NCBI GenBank assembly: GCA_021200555.1 | Contig: JAJQGK010000097.1 | Location: forward strand, 1-45,074 | Length of the DNA: 45,074 nucleotides | From: Clostridiales bacterium | GTDB taxonomy: Bacteria; Bacillota; Clostridia; Oscillospirales; Acutalibacteraceae | Reading direction: 5' to 3' | Shown: positions 26,381 to 34,904 of the stretch, one piece after another | Position numbering within the stretch: position 1 is the first letter of the stretch | How the letters are laid out: every line of letters starts with the position of its first letter | The notes under the pieces: model-generated | Databases searched by the model: none | The model's input: only the letters and a program-made list of their open reading frames with translations | Told to the model about the DNA's origin: nothing | Position numbers and translations under genes: made by a program

Positions 26381-29300
26381 TCAGCTCATCTTGAAGAGAC
26401 TTGCGAATGCGTTGAAAATCTTGATGAAGAAATCGGCAATCTTTCTGAAGAAGCTTGTAATGGAGCTTTCGCTGTCCAAATTCAGCAGGCTGTCAACAGA
26501 GTCTGTCATCTGAGTGATGATGTTCTCGATATTGACAAGATATTCTGAAAATTCGGAAGCGCCTGAGAAGCCAATGGATTCAAGAGCTGCAAGGATTTCC
26601 TCAGATACAAGAGTTCTTGTTGCAATTGCTGCGTCAACGCCTGTGTCAAGGCCGAAGAACAGCAGGAACAGTGCGTTAAGAACTCCATCCTCGCCAAGGG
26701 TTGCGGCAGATTCCAGGAATGACTCAAGAGCTGAAACAGCGTCGTCGCTGAGGCTTGTATTCTCATCAACATACGCAATGACAGCTGCAATGTTGTCCTC
26801 GTAAATCAGCGTGTAAACAACCGCACGGACAAGACCTGTCAGGAAGTCGGCTGAAGAGTCGGCGTCAAAGGAAATATACACGGCTTCGTTTCCGGTGGCT
26901 GAAGTGTAGGTTGTTGCTGTTCCCATTGTGAGAACTATGCTTGAAAGCTCAGCATATCCGGGAAGTGTAATTCCAAGGGACTCCCATGCAGAAGCGAGAA
27001 GATCCGCAAGAATTTCATTCATGTTAAGGTTGATAACAAGGTCTATGTCGATTACGGGGCGGATAACGTCAAGTACCGCATAAACGGGACGAAGCAGGTT
27101 GTCAATTGACTGCTGAAGTCCGTCAGAGTTGATGAACCAGATGATGTTGGGGAGAATTTCCATAATGTTGTTAATGGGATCCTCAAGAACATAATCGAGA
27201 AGTTCAAATACAGGGTCGATAACGGCATAAACCATTTCTTCATCGGAAAGAGCCGCAAATTCATCGTAGGGAACGATTGAATCGGGGTTGCAGCCTAAAG
27301 CCTCAAGAATGGGTATAACCGCACTCTCATATCCGTTGTAGCTGTAAATTGTTACAAGCTCGTCAACAGCCGTGATGTTCGCATCGTCAACAAGGAACAG
27401 CTTCAGAAGAGGAACTACGGGAGTGATGTAGTCAACAAGAGCTGCAAGGAATGCGTCTCTATCGCCTGTTTCAAAGGCGTCTTCCGCAATTGTGTAAGAC
27501 ATAAGGGAATTAACAACATCCGTAATGCTTATATTGATGTAGTCGTCAACTACTTCAAGAATATCCATAACGCTGTCGGTTAAGTATGTTTCAAGCAGTC
27601 CGTTTACAGCGTCGACTATTGTTGTAACAATAGATACGGAGTAAAGATTGTCGTCTATAAGACCGCTGAGAAGCTCTGTAAGGTCAAGACCGAAGAGATC
27701 GCAAACCTTAACCACAAACTCATTAAAGTTGTCGGTGATATAATTTGCTTTTTCTTCCGACCAGTATGTGGTGTACAGCTCATTTGCCGTATAATCATAG
27801 GTTCCGGCGGCAGAGGTGTCGGCGTATTCAAAGTCAACATCGCCGTAGAACTCTGCATTGAGAAGCTCTACAACCGCTGCGATAACGTCTCCGTTGTCTC
27901 TCAGATCAAGAGCGTCAAGTATGCCCATAACTGTGCTGACAACGTCATCGTCCAGGAACATTCCAAGGAGATTTTCCACTGCCTCGGTATCCTTAAGCAG
28001 GTCTACAACATAGTCAAGGATGTAATAGGTAACGCCTGCAATGTCTGCGTCAACGGATGCAGCCTGACCTTCTTCAAGGGAAGAACCGTCAGAGAGTACA
28101 ACCTGTGTTTCATCGTAAATGTAGTCTGTTCTGACCGTATCAACAGCCACAAGCTCGCCTAATGTCGCTACTTGGGCATCGTCGATTTCGGGCAAATCCA
28201 ATCCTAACAGAGCAAATATTGAATCAAGTCCGTCGGACAAGTCGATAAGGCTGTTCAGGTCGATCATATCGCCGATGTTAAGGGATATGCTGTCTCCCAT
28301 AAGTACGCCTGTGGTTCCGGATCCGGATGTTACGCTTGCATCATAAGAATAAGATGCCGTTGCTGCATATGTAATATCGAGATTGAGCATATTAAGCAGT
28401 TCGCTTATCATATCCGTGGAAAGGGCGTAGCAAAGGTTGGGGAGTATGGAAAGAACAGTCTCAAGAGGAGCTTCGGCAATATTGTCTATCAAAGCCTCTA
28501 TGGGATCAAGTATTCCTCTTACAATATCCTCTGTGCCTGTAAATTGGCTGCCGTCGGGAGCTGTTACACCGAGAGCCTCAAAAATGGGAGCCAATGCATT
28601 GTTGTAGCCGTCGCAGGCATCCATTGTTAAGGTAAGATTAATAGACGTAATATCGATGTCTACTGTTACTGTAATAATAGCAACTGTAGCATATGCATGT
28701 CCGGAACCTGTACCTATACTTACATTTTCAGCGCTGAATGTCTGATTGCAAAGAAGGGACATAAGAAGGGGTTCAAGACCGGAAAGAGCCGCCGTAGCTG
28801 CGCTTATAAAGCTTTCCTTGTCTGTAATTCCCCATTGAAGGTTAAGGTTGCCGTCCTCGTCATAAAGGGCTGAGTCCTTCCAAGGAGATTTTGACGCGCT
28901 TGTTGTGCAGGACTGAAGAACCGCCGCAACATCCGCATATTCGGGATAAGCTTCCTCGATATATGCGCCTAAGGTCTGGGGGAACAGATAAAGTCCCACG
29001 TTTTGAGTAGCAACGTCAACACTGTCAATGTTAAGTGTGAAGTTTACAGGATCGCTGTTCAAAAGGCTATTTAATGTCGAGCCGTCTTCAACTGTGTAAA
29101 CGCTGGGAAGACCTGCCCATACATTTACAAATTCATCTGCAACAAGGGGATAAAGGTATTCGATAAGAAGGTTCAGCATATCGTCCGTATAAACATAGGA
29201 GGTCAGAAGGCTGTCCAATGCGGAACCTAAATCCGTACCGATAAGGTCATTAAATGTGTCCCCTGTTAAAAATTCATCAACCTTGCTGACGGTTTTAAGG

Positions 29301-31417
29301 ATTGTATCCTCTGTAACGTCATAGCTTTCGGTTTTAACAACATCCTCATCCTCATAGACGTCTCTTGACTCATATTCGATAACGGACTGCTCATAGGCGT
29401 TTAAGCCGAATGTTGCTTTGAAGGAGAGGTATTCATCGTAAATTGCTTCATAAACATAATTGTATTTGTACAGGGTTTCTTCTGTAACTCTGCCGTCTTC
29501 GCCTGCAGCTGTCAGGTACTCAAGAATATCATCCTCAAGCTGACCGAATGCGGCGTTTATTTTGGCGTAGGATTTAACGCTTAAGGTTGTAGGCTCGCCT
29601 AAAGCTATATAAGCGTCATAGGCAAAGTCAACCTCGGATGCAAAACGGTCGTTAAGAACATTGTAAAGGTCTTCCTTAAGAGTCGCCGCCATTGCAACCA
29701 ACGTACCCAAAAGCTCGTCTGCTCTTTCGGAGCCGGAGCTTTCCTCTATCTCCGCATAAAGCTCGCTGAGAGATGCGGCATTATCGTCAACAGATTCTAT
29801 AACGGTGTAAATGTCGTCTGTGTCATAAGCAACAGCTGCTTCGGCAGTGTTTGTCATAAAGAATACTACACAATCCTGAATTACACAGTAAAGCTCTTCC
29901 TGAAGGTCAAGGAGATACTGATAACCGTCGGGGTAAATTGTATTTACAACCTGCTCGCTGTATGCAGCTATCTTATCTATTTCAGCTGTAAGAGCCGAAT
30001 ATATAACGGACTGCTCCTCTGTTGTAAGCTCTGAGTAAACATCTGCATTGTCATTGTAGAGAGCTTCCGCAATTTCATAGATTTCCGCTAAGTCGTAAAC
30101 TACTACGTTATCCGTGAAATTGGTGTAGTAATCGTAATTAAAATATCCAAAGTCTGTCAGATAGGCAACAGCTTCATCGGAAACGGAAATTGTGTTGTAC
30201 ATCACTATATAATCGGCGTAATCCGCAACCATGGTGTCATAGTCAAAGCCGCCGTAATTATAAGTGCCGTAGTCGGGATGCTCGTCAACCCATGCTGTTA
30301 TAGTATTGCATGTGTCAATGTACTCTTCCATTTCTATGCAGGCTTGAAGGTTGGCAAGAAGGGTGTTGAAGGCGTCAAGATAATCGGCGTAAAGTTTGTT
30401 GAATACGTCAACAGAGCCTATATAATCAAGGATGGATTCGTATTTTTCCGTAATCTCATCATTAAGCTCCTCAACGGCTGTCGTACCCAACGCCATAAGA
30501 TTTACAAATGATGAGTAATTTTCATTGGCAAAAAGCTCATCCAGATACTCGGCAAATGCGGTTACCGTTTCGGCAGCTTCCGTATTGTCATTGATACCGG
30601 ACTCGGACAAATCCAAATACGGAGTCCAGCTGCTGTTAAAAGCAAGATGGTAGTGATAGGTGGCTCCGCCGCAGCTGTCTGTTGATGAGTACTGTACTCT
30701 GCTGAGCGTAATTGTATAGGAAAAGCCGAGAGATACGGGGTCACTTACGGTATCGTATGTTGATACATCATCGGAAGCAAGATAACCCTGTACATCATCT
30801 GTGTAAACCTCTGTAACGGTTTTAAACCATTCGGCTACATTTGAATTGGTTGTATCGTTGTTATGCGAGCTTGAACTTGTGCCGTAGTAGGTATAATTGG
30901 TATCGCTTGTAGGCATATAGAATACAGCGTCCAAAAGAGTTGCTACATTGTAGGCAGCATAATCGGTTGAACCCATTACTTCCTGGAGACTGGCGGCTAT
31001 TCCTTCATGAACAAGGTAAGTGTTGCCGCAGAGAACAGTGCTGCTGTCGCCTTCGCACTTATCATCGGTACATTGCCTTTTGTCTCCGCTGTAGTAGGTG
31101 GATAATTCCACAGCAGCATTAATCAAGTTGAACAGATCAAGCATTTCTACATATTCGGCATAGGTATCAACCTTAATTGTAGTTGTATATGTAATATGCC
31201 TTGTAGTACCGCTGCCGCTGGAAGAAGAAACGGCGGAAGGAATGCTTAAATTCGCAACCGTGTCGCTTTTCAGCGCTTCGGCCAATTCGGCAATTGACTC
31301 GTCATAAGTCGCAGCGCTTGCGGTAGTGGCGAACATAACGGATATGCTTGTCATTATCATCAGCAGCGACAAGAAAACGCTCAATGCCTTTTTAGTTGTA
31401 CATTTTGCTTTACGCAT
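26381..31417 (-). CDS. Giant secreted acidic protein with internal duplication
   Basis: A 1678-residue exported protein. Residues 1 to about 36 are a signal peptide (basic start, ALSVFLSLLMIMTSISVMF, cleavage near TASA-ATYD). The mature chain is mainly helical, very rich in Asp, Glu, Tyr, Ala, Ser and Thr and poor in Lys and Arg. I see a duplication: the region from about residue 872 (FISAATAALSGLEPLLMSLL ... YNNALAPIFEALG ... ILDPIEALID ... SILPNLCYAL) matches that from about 1329 (FLAALVDYITPVVPLLKLFL ... YESAVIPILEALG ... VIDPVFELLD ... EILPNIIWFI), an offset near 430-457. The extreme C-terminus is a basic amphipathic segment, FFRKIADFFIKIFNAFASLF, with no LPxTG or SLH. GGAGGACATTTT precedes the ATG. 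I do not know a named family; a surface or matrix role is an inference. Confidence 0.88.
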   Translation of the reverse strand: MRKAKCTTKKALSVFLSLLMIMTSISVMFATTASAATYDESIAELAEALKSDTVANLSIPSAVSSSSGSGTTRHITYTTTIKVDTYAEYVEMLDLFNLINAAVELSTYYSGDKRQCTDDKCEGDSSTVLCGNTYLVHEGIAASLQEVMGSTDYAAYNVATLLDAVFYMPTSDTNYTYYGTSSSSHNNDTTNSNVAEWFKTVTEVYTDDVQGYLASDDVSTYDTVSDPVSLGFSYTITLSRVQYSSTDSCGGATYHYHLAFNSSWTPYLDLSESGINDNTEAAETVTAFAEYLDELFANENYSSFVNLMALGTTAVEELNDEITEKYESILDYIGSVDVFNKLYADYLDAFNTLLANLQACIEMEEYIDTCNTITAWVDEHPDYGTYNYGGFDYDTMVADYADYIVMYNTISVSDEAVAYLTDFGYFNYDYYTNFTDNVVVYDLAEIYEIAEALYNDNADVYSELTTEEQSVIYSALTAEIDKIAAYSEQVVNTIYPDGYQYLLDLQEELYCVIQDCVVFFMTNTAEAAVAYDTDDIYTVIESVDDNAASLSELYAEIEESSGSERADELLGTLVAMAATLKEDLYNVLNDRFASEVDFAYDAYIALGEPTTLSVKSYAKINAAFGQLEDDILEYLTAAGEDGRVTEETLYKYNYVYEAIYDEYLSFKATFGLNAYEQSVIEYESRDVYEDEDVVKTESYDVTEDTILKTVSKVDEFLTGDTFNDLIGTDLGSALDSLLTSYVYTDDMLNLLIEYLYPLVADEFVNVWAGLPSVYTVEDGSTLNSLLNSDPVNFTLNIDSVDVATQNVGLYLFPQTLGAYIEEAYPEYADVAAVLQSCTTSASKSPWKDSALYDEDGNLNLQWGITDKESFISAATAALSGLEPLLMSLLCNQTFSAENVSIGTGSGHAYATVAIITVTVDIDITSINLTLTMDACDGYNNALAPIFEALGVTAPDGSQFTGTEDIVRGILDPIEALIDNIAEAPLETVLSILPNLCYALSTDMISELLNMLNLDITYAATASYSYDASVTSGSGTTGVLMGDSISLNIGDMIDLNSLIDLSDGLDSIFALLGLDLPEIDDAQVATLGELVAVDTVRTDYIYDETQVVLSDGSSLEEGQAASVDADIAGVTYYILDYVVDLLKDTEAVENLLGMFLDDDVVSTVMGILDALDLRDNGDVIAAVVELLNAEFYGDVDFEYADTSAAGTYDYTANELYTTYWSEEKANYITDNFNEFVVKVCDLFGLDLTELLSGLIDDNLYSVSIVTTIVDAVNGLLETYLTDSVMDILEVVDDYINISITDVVNSLMSYTIAEDAFETGDRDAFLAALVDYITPVVPLLKLFLVDDANITAVDELVTIYSYNGYESAVIPILEALGCNPDSIVPYDEFAALSDEEMVYAVIDPVFELLDYVLEDPINNIMEILPNIIWFINSDGLQQSIDNLLRPVYAVLDVIRPVIDIDLVINLNMNEILADLLASAWESLGITLPGYAELSSIVLTMGTATTYTSATGNEAVYISFDADSSADFLTGLVRAVVYTLIYEDNIAAVIAYVDENTSLSDDAVSALESFLESAATLGEDGVLNALFLLFFGLDTGVDAAIATRTLVSEEILAALESIGFSGASEFSEYLVNIENIITQMTDSVDSLLNLDSESSITSFFRKIADFFIKIFNAFASLFKMS

Positions 31418-31472
31418 AAAATGTCCTCCTTTTACAAAATTAAGGCTGCATTCAGCTTCTGACAGACTTGAT

Positions 31473-31516
31473 TTTCAAGATGAACCCAGTCTTATGATTA
31501 TATTATCATCTTGAAA
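31473..31516 (-). promoter_or_regulatory. Inverted repeat around the -10 of the giant-protein gene
   Basis: TTTCAAGATGA and TCATCTTGAAA (31473-31483 and 31506-31516) are exact complements, separated by 22 bases that contain TATAAT on the minus strand (31502-31497), a likely -10. The -35 is weak (ATTTAA-like). Such a layout suits a repressor site or an early-leader hairpin; transcription would give a leader of about 70 nt. Confidence 0.5.
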
Positions 31517-31621
31517 GATTAAATGAAAGTAAACTTTTTGCCGTATTTGAGAAAATAATTAAATTTTGGCACTTTGCACAATACAATTTTATTATATTTG
31601 TCACTATTTACCACCCAAATA

Positions 31622-31654
31622 AGAAAAATCCGCCGGCGTAAACCGACAGATTTT
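31622..31654 (-). terminator. Terminator of the GH2 gene
   Basis: Minus strand AATCTGTCGG, loop TTTACG, CCGGCGGATT (ten pairs including wobbles), followed by TTTTTC. It ends the GH2 transcript just before the promoter of the giant-protein gene. Confidence 0.85.
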
Positions 31655-31669
31655 GAATAAACAGAATAA

Positions 31670-33922
31670 TTAATTTTTCGGTATTTTTTGAAGCTCTTGG
31701 TTTACCCAGACCTTTGCGCTGTCGGGAACTCTTGAGCCTGCCATATCAAATACCTTAACAACGGTAAAGCCCTTTGCCATGTTCATCATACCCTTGCTGA
31801 TGCTCATATTCATCGCCTCCGATACCTTGTCAACCATATCGGAAACAAACTTATTGCCCTGCTCCGTTTTCATAATATCGCCCAGCTTGTCGTTTATGGA
31901 GAAGTAGCCCTCTTTAAACTCAAGCTCACCCTCGGAGCTCATACTCTCGAACCAGTTGGCAACATTCCCGCTGCCGGATCCGTTTGCGGATTTCAGAACA
32001 TAGCTTTCATTGGGAGCGTCAACCCTGTTAAGCTCGATAAAGTCCTGACAGTCATCGGAAAAAGCCTTAAGAGTGTTTATTCCAGCATTAAGAGGTACGT
32101 TTTCAAATACAAAAACCTTATCGCCCTGTACCGTACCGACTCTTTGACCGTTTACGTCAAGAGTGATTTTACCGCAGTTGGAATAAACCTTAACGGTGAT
32201 TGTATCGCTTGCTCTGTCAAAGTATCTTCTGCCGCAGATATGGACAAAATGCTCACTTGTCCAGTAGGCTTTGTAGATATAGAAGCTGTCTTTCTTGGTC
32301 TTTCTGTCGTAGGTAACAAGACCTTTATTGTTTCTGCCCTTAACTCCGCCCTCGTCTCTCATATCGCTGCCGAAGTCAAACATATTCCAGACGTGAGTAC
32401 TCCAAAGATACGGACGGGAGGCAAAGGTTTTAAGCATTTCCTCATGATAATATGCCTGATATTCCTCTGTATAATCCTGAACCTTGGGATCGTCGGTGTG
32501 ATATTTAAGGATACCCTCGCAGCCGTATTCCGAAAGACCTAAGCACCTGTCGGGATGAGCGGCGTGAAATTCATCAAACCAGGGACCGTTGTCCGCAACA
32601 TCGCCCACATACCAGCCGAAATAATGGTTATATGAAAGAATATCCGTGATTGAGTTTAAAACGCTGTCAATCTCTACCATAGTAAGGTTGGCAATGGTGG
32701 TAAGCCTCGTTTTATCAAGGCTGTGACAAAGGTCGTTAAGAGCGTGCAAATTATCAATCAATTCGGGATTTTCACCGCCGATTGTAATTTCATTTGCAAT
32801 TCCCCAGCATACAATTGAAGGATGGTTGTAATTTTGAAGTACAAGTTCCTTCATTTGGGAAAGAGTGTTATTTCTTGCGGCTTCTCCGGGCATAAATGAC
32901 GAAATAAAGGGAATTTCAGCCCAGACTATCATGCCGTACTCATCGCAAAGGTCATAAAAGGTCTGTGAATGCTGATAATGAGCAAGGCGGATTGTATTTG
33001 CTCCAACCTCCGCAATCAGCTCCATATCCTGACGGTGCTCCTTTTCGGTTATAGCCCAGCCCATATTTTCTCTGTCCTGATGTCTCGAAACGCCGTGAAG
33101 AGGATAGGATTTGCCGTTAAGGAAAAAGCCTTTCTCCGGATCAACGCTGAAGGTTCTGATGCCGTAACGCTGACTTACGTTGTCAAGTACTTTGCCTTGT
33201 CGAACAATTTTTGCCGCAACAGTGTAAAGGTACGGGTCTTTACGCCCATTCCAAAGATGAGGATCTTGGAAATTAAATGTACACTGTGACTGACCGTAAG
33301 GAATTGTCTGCGTCATTCCGGCTGTTTCAACTATGATTTCACACTCACTGTCAAGATTTGGAGTATAGACGTCAATCAGAACATCCGCAGAGCCGTCCGC
33401 ATTTACGGTGGGAGTAACGGCAATACCGGGAGTTCCGTAATAGTCAAGATCAAAGTGCCGTCTGTCGGTTATAATAAGATTTACATCTCTGTAAAGTCCG
33501 CCGTAAAATGTAAAATCGGCATTCTGAGGGTAAACCTCTTTGCTTTCGCTGTTGTCAACGGATACGGTAATTTTGGCTTTGTTGCGCTTTATAAAGGGAG
33601 TTATATCGCATCTGAAGGTTGAAAAGCCGCCTTTATGAGTGCAGACCTTTACATCATTTACATATACATCGGCTACAGCCTCCGCTCCCATAAATTCAAG
33701 ATAGGCAACCTCATCCGGTTCAAGATTAACATCGATTGATGTCATGTACCAGCACTGGCCTCTGTAATAGTCGAAGCCGCCGTCCTGTCCGTCAAGGGCG
33801 TTCCATGTGTGGGGCAAATCAACCGATTTCCATTTTATTCCGGGTCTTGTGGGAATCATCCCGCTTTTAATGCTGTCCTGCGTGAATTTCCAACCATTAT
33901 TAAGGTTTATAACTTGTCTCAT
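31670..33922 (-). CDS. Glycoside hydrolase family 2 protein (beta-galactosidase-like)
   Basis: A 750-residue enzyme without a signal peptide, so intracellular. In order: a jelly-roll sugar-binding domain (about 1-165, with the typical WKxVDLPHTWNALDGQDGG start and YRGQCWY), an immunoglobulin-like domain (about 170-265), a TIM barrel (about 270-560) and a C-terminal region of about 180 residues. The acid/base glutamate is in WGIANEI (about E378) and the nucleophile in LSEYGCEG (about E465), as in LacZ and beta-glucuronidases. GVSRHQDRENMGWAI and NTIRLAHYQHS are further GH2 blocks. The last 70 residues are rich in Met and Lys (EAMNMSISKGMMNMAKGF) and are unusual. Substrate is probably a beta-galactoside; beta-glucuronide or mannoside cannot be ruled out from motifs alone. 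It has its own promoter and terminator. Confidence 0.93.
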   Translation of the reverse strand: MRQVINLNNGWKFTQDSIKSGMIPTRPGIKWKSVDLPHTWNALDGQDGGFDYYRGQCWYMTSIDVNLEPDEVAYLEFMGAEAVADVYVNDVKVCTHKGGFSTFRCDITPFIKRNKAKITVSVDNSESKEVYPQNADFTFYGGLYRDVNLIITDRRHFDLDYYGTPGIAVTPTVNADGSADVLIDVYTPNLDSECEIIVETAGMTQTIPYGQSQCTFNFQDPHLWNGRKDPYLYTVAAKIVRQGKVLDNVSQRYGIRTFSVDPEKGFFLNGKSYPLHGVSRHQDRENMGWAITEKEHRQDMELIAEVGANTIRLAHYQHSQTFYDLCDEYGMIVWAEIPFISSFMPGEAARNNTLSQMKELVLQNYNHPSIVCWGIANEITIGGENPELIDNLHALNDLCHSLDKTRLTTIANLTMVEIDSVLNSITDILSYNHYFGWYVGDVADNGPWFDEFHAAHPDRCLGLSEYGCEGILKYHTDDPKVQDYTEEYQAYYHEEMLKTFASRPYLWSTHVWNMFDFGSDMRDEGGVKGRNNKGLVTYDRKTKKDSFYIYKAYWTSEHFVHICGRRYFDRASDTITVKVYSNCGKITLDVNGQRVGTVQGDKVFVFENVPLNAGINTLKAFSDDCQDFIELNRVDAPNESYVLKSANGSGSGNVANWFESMSSEGELEFKEGYFSINDKLGDIMKTEQGNKFVSDMVDKVSEAMNMSISKGMMNMAKGFTVVKVFDMAGSRVPDSAKVWVNQELQKIPKN

Positions 33923-33959
33923 ATTATACCTCCGGTCTGACGATATGCATCAGTTATTT

Positions 33960-33977
33960 TTACATATGTAATATTAC
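33960..33977. promoter_or_regulatory. Overlapping palindromes before the GH2 gene
   Basis: TTACATATGTAA (33960-33971) and GTAATATTAC (33968-33977) overlap between the -10 of the GH2 promoter and its ribosome binding site. They are good operator candidates for a sugar-responsive repressor, though AT-rich palindromes can arise by chance. Confidence 0.35.
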
Positions 33978-33994
33978 CGATTATTGTGATTTAC

Positions 33995-34023
33995 ATTCTA
34001 CCAATTTTTTATTTTCTTGTCAA
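33995..34023 (-). promoter_or_regulatory. Promoter of the GH2 gene
   Basis: Minus strand TTGACA (34023-34018), 17 bases, TAGAAT (34000-33995). The leader is about 65 nt and holds the two palindromes. Confidence 0.82.
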
Positions 34024-34071
34024 TAAATTTTATATCGTTTCTGCGATAAGAGACAAATAAAAGACAAATGT

Positions 34072-34097
34072 AAAAAACCGGCTGTTTCCGGCCGGCT
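34072..34097 (-). terminator. Terminator of the 32-residue peptide gene
   Basis: Minus strand AGCCGGC, loop of eight, GCCGGTT with one G-T pair, then TTTTTT. It lies about 45 nt after the peptide stop codon and makes the peptide gene a complete single-gene unit. Confidence 0.82.
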
Positions 34098-34142
34098 TTT
34101 GCATTATTTCCGAGAATTAGAAATCAAGAGGTAACGATTTAC

Positions 34143-34241
34143 TTAAGCCTCGTCATTCCTTGACCTGATTTCAGCTACGAAGCTTTTGATTGCATCGATT
34201 ATACTCATGATAAAATCGATAAGCTGTTGGATAATCTCCAT
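34143..34241 (-). CDS. Small amphipathic peptide, 32 residues
   Basis: ATG at 34241-34239, TAA at 34145-34143. The peptide starts MEIIQQLIDFIMSIIDAIKS and ends with the charged tail VAEIRSRNDEA. It is preceded by GGGAG eight bases before the ATG and by a promoter, and followed by a terminator, so it is a full transcription unit in a stretch of about 460 nt between trmL and the GH2 gene. A helix made of it would have one face of Ile, Leu, Phe, Val and one of Gln, Asp, Lys, Glu. The layout is like that of staphylococcal delta-haemolysin and phenol-soluble modulins or small membrane-acting toxins, but no homology is claimed. Its core resembles the C-terminal end of the giant secreted protein at 26381. 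Confidence 0.65.
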   Translation of the reverse strand: MEIIQQLIDFIMSIIDAIKSFVAEIRSRNDEA

Positions 34242-34288
34242 GGTATGCACTCCCATTCATTAGAATTTGAGAATTACTTCCCAACTAA

Positions 34289-34317
34289 ATGCTAACACAA
34301 CAGACAATAAAAATCAA
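34289..34317 (-). promoter_or_regulatory. Promoter of the small peptide gene
   Basis: Minus strand TTGATT (34317-34312), 17 bases, TAGCAT (34294-34289) with TGT directly before the -10 (extended -10). Transcription would start near 34282, about 40 nt before the peptide ATG. Confidence 0.55.
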
Positions 34318-34382
34318 TAGCAAATTTAAAAAAATCAAATTTTTTAAAAATATTTAACATTTAAGATAAATTTCTGCAATAT

Positions 34383-34904
34383 TTACGGCAAGATTGCATT
34401 TTCCCAGTCAAATTCTCTAAGCCTGCCGTTTTCCTTATGCTTTGGGAAATTCCACTGTCTCAGCACCTCATAAACTCCGATTGCCGCAGAGTTGGACAGA
34501 TTAAGACTCCTTGCATCGTCGATCATCGGTATTCTCACCGTTGTTTCGGGATTGTCAAAAAGCAATTTTTCGGGAAGCCCCTTTGTCTCCTTGCCGAAAA
34601 CAAGGTAACAATTATCGGGATATTCCACCTCTGTGTACGCCTTGTTTGCTTTTGTGGAGAAATAGAAAAAATGCCCTCCCCTATTCTTTTCAAAAAAATC
34701 GTCGATATCTTTATAATATGTAATATCGAGAAAATGCCAATAATCAAGCCCCGCCCGTTTAAGCTTTTTGTCGTCCGGTCTAAAGCCCATTGGCTCCACA
34801 AGATGAAGCTTGGCTCCGGTGGCGGCGCAGGTTCTGGCAATATTCCCCGTATTTTGCGGTATTTCAGGTTCAACAAGCACAATGTTAACGCTTTCCATTT
34901 TCAT
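34383..34904 (-). CDS. trmL: tRNA (cytidine(34)-2'-O)-methyltransferase
   Basis: A SPOUT-class enzyme that adds a 2'-O-methyl group to the wobble base of tRNA-Leu. It has 173 residues, normal for TrmL. The N-terminal block EPEIPQNTGNIARTCAATGAKLHLVEPMGF, the middle LVFGKETKGLPE and the C-terminal knot IPMIDDARSLNLSNSAAIGVYEVLRQ are all typical of TrmL rather than longer SpoU enzymes. GGAG lies before ATG 34904, and the start overlaps the stop of the kinase gene upstream (ATGA). A tRNA-Leu(UAA), the known type of substrate, is encoded less than 2 kb away; this may be chance. Confidence 0.95.
   Translation of the reverse strand: MKMESVNIVLVEPEIPQNTGNIARTCAATGAKLHLVEPMGFRPDDKKLKRAGLDYWHFLDITYYKDIDDFFEKNRGGHFFYFSTKANKAYTEVEYPDNCYLVFGKETKGLPEKLLFDNPETTVRIPMIDDARSLNLSNSAAIGVYEVLRQWNFPKHKENGRLREFDWENAILP

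Noticed and set aside
34136-34146. CTTAAGTAA at the end of the small peptide gene as a repeat-tip copy
   Set aside because: Nine matching bases only, and the following sequence shows no similarity; noted because the same nine bases end ntpG.
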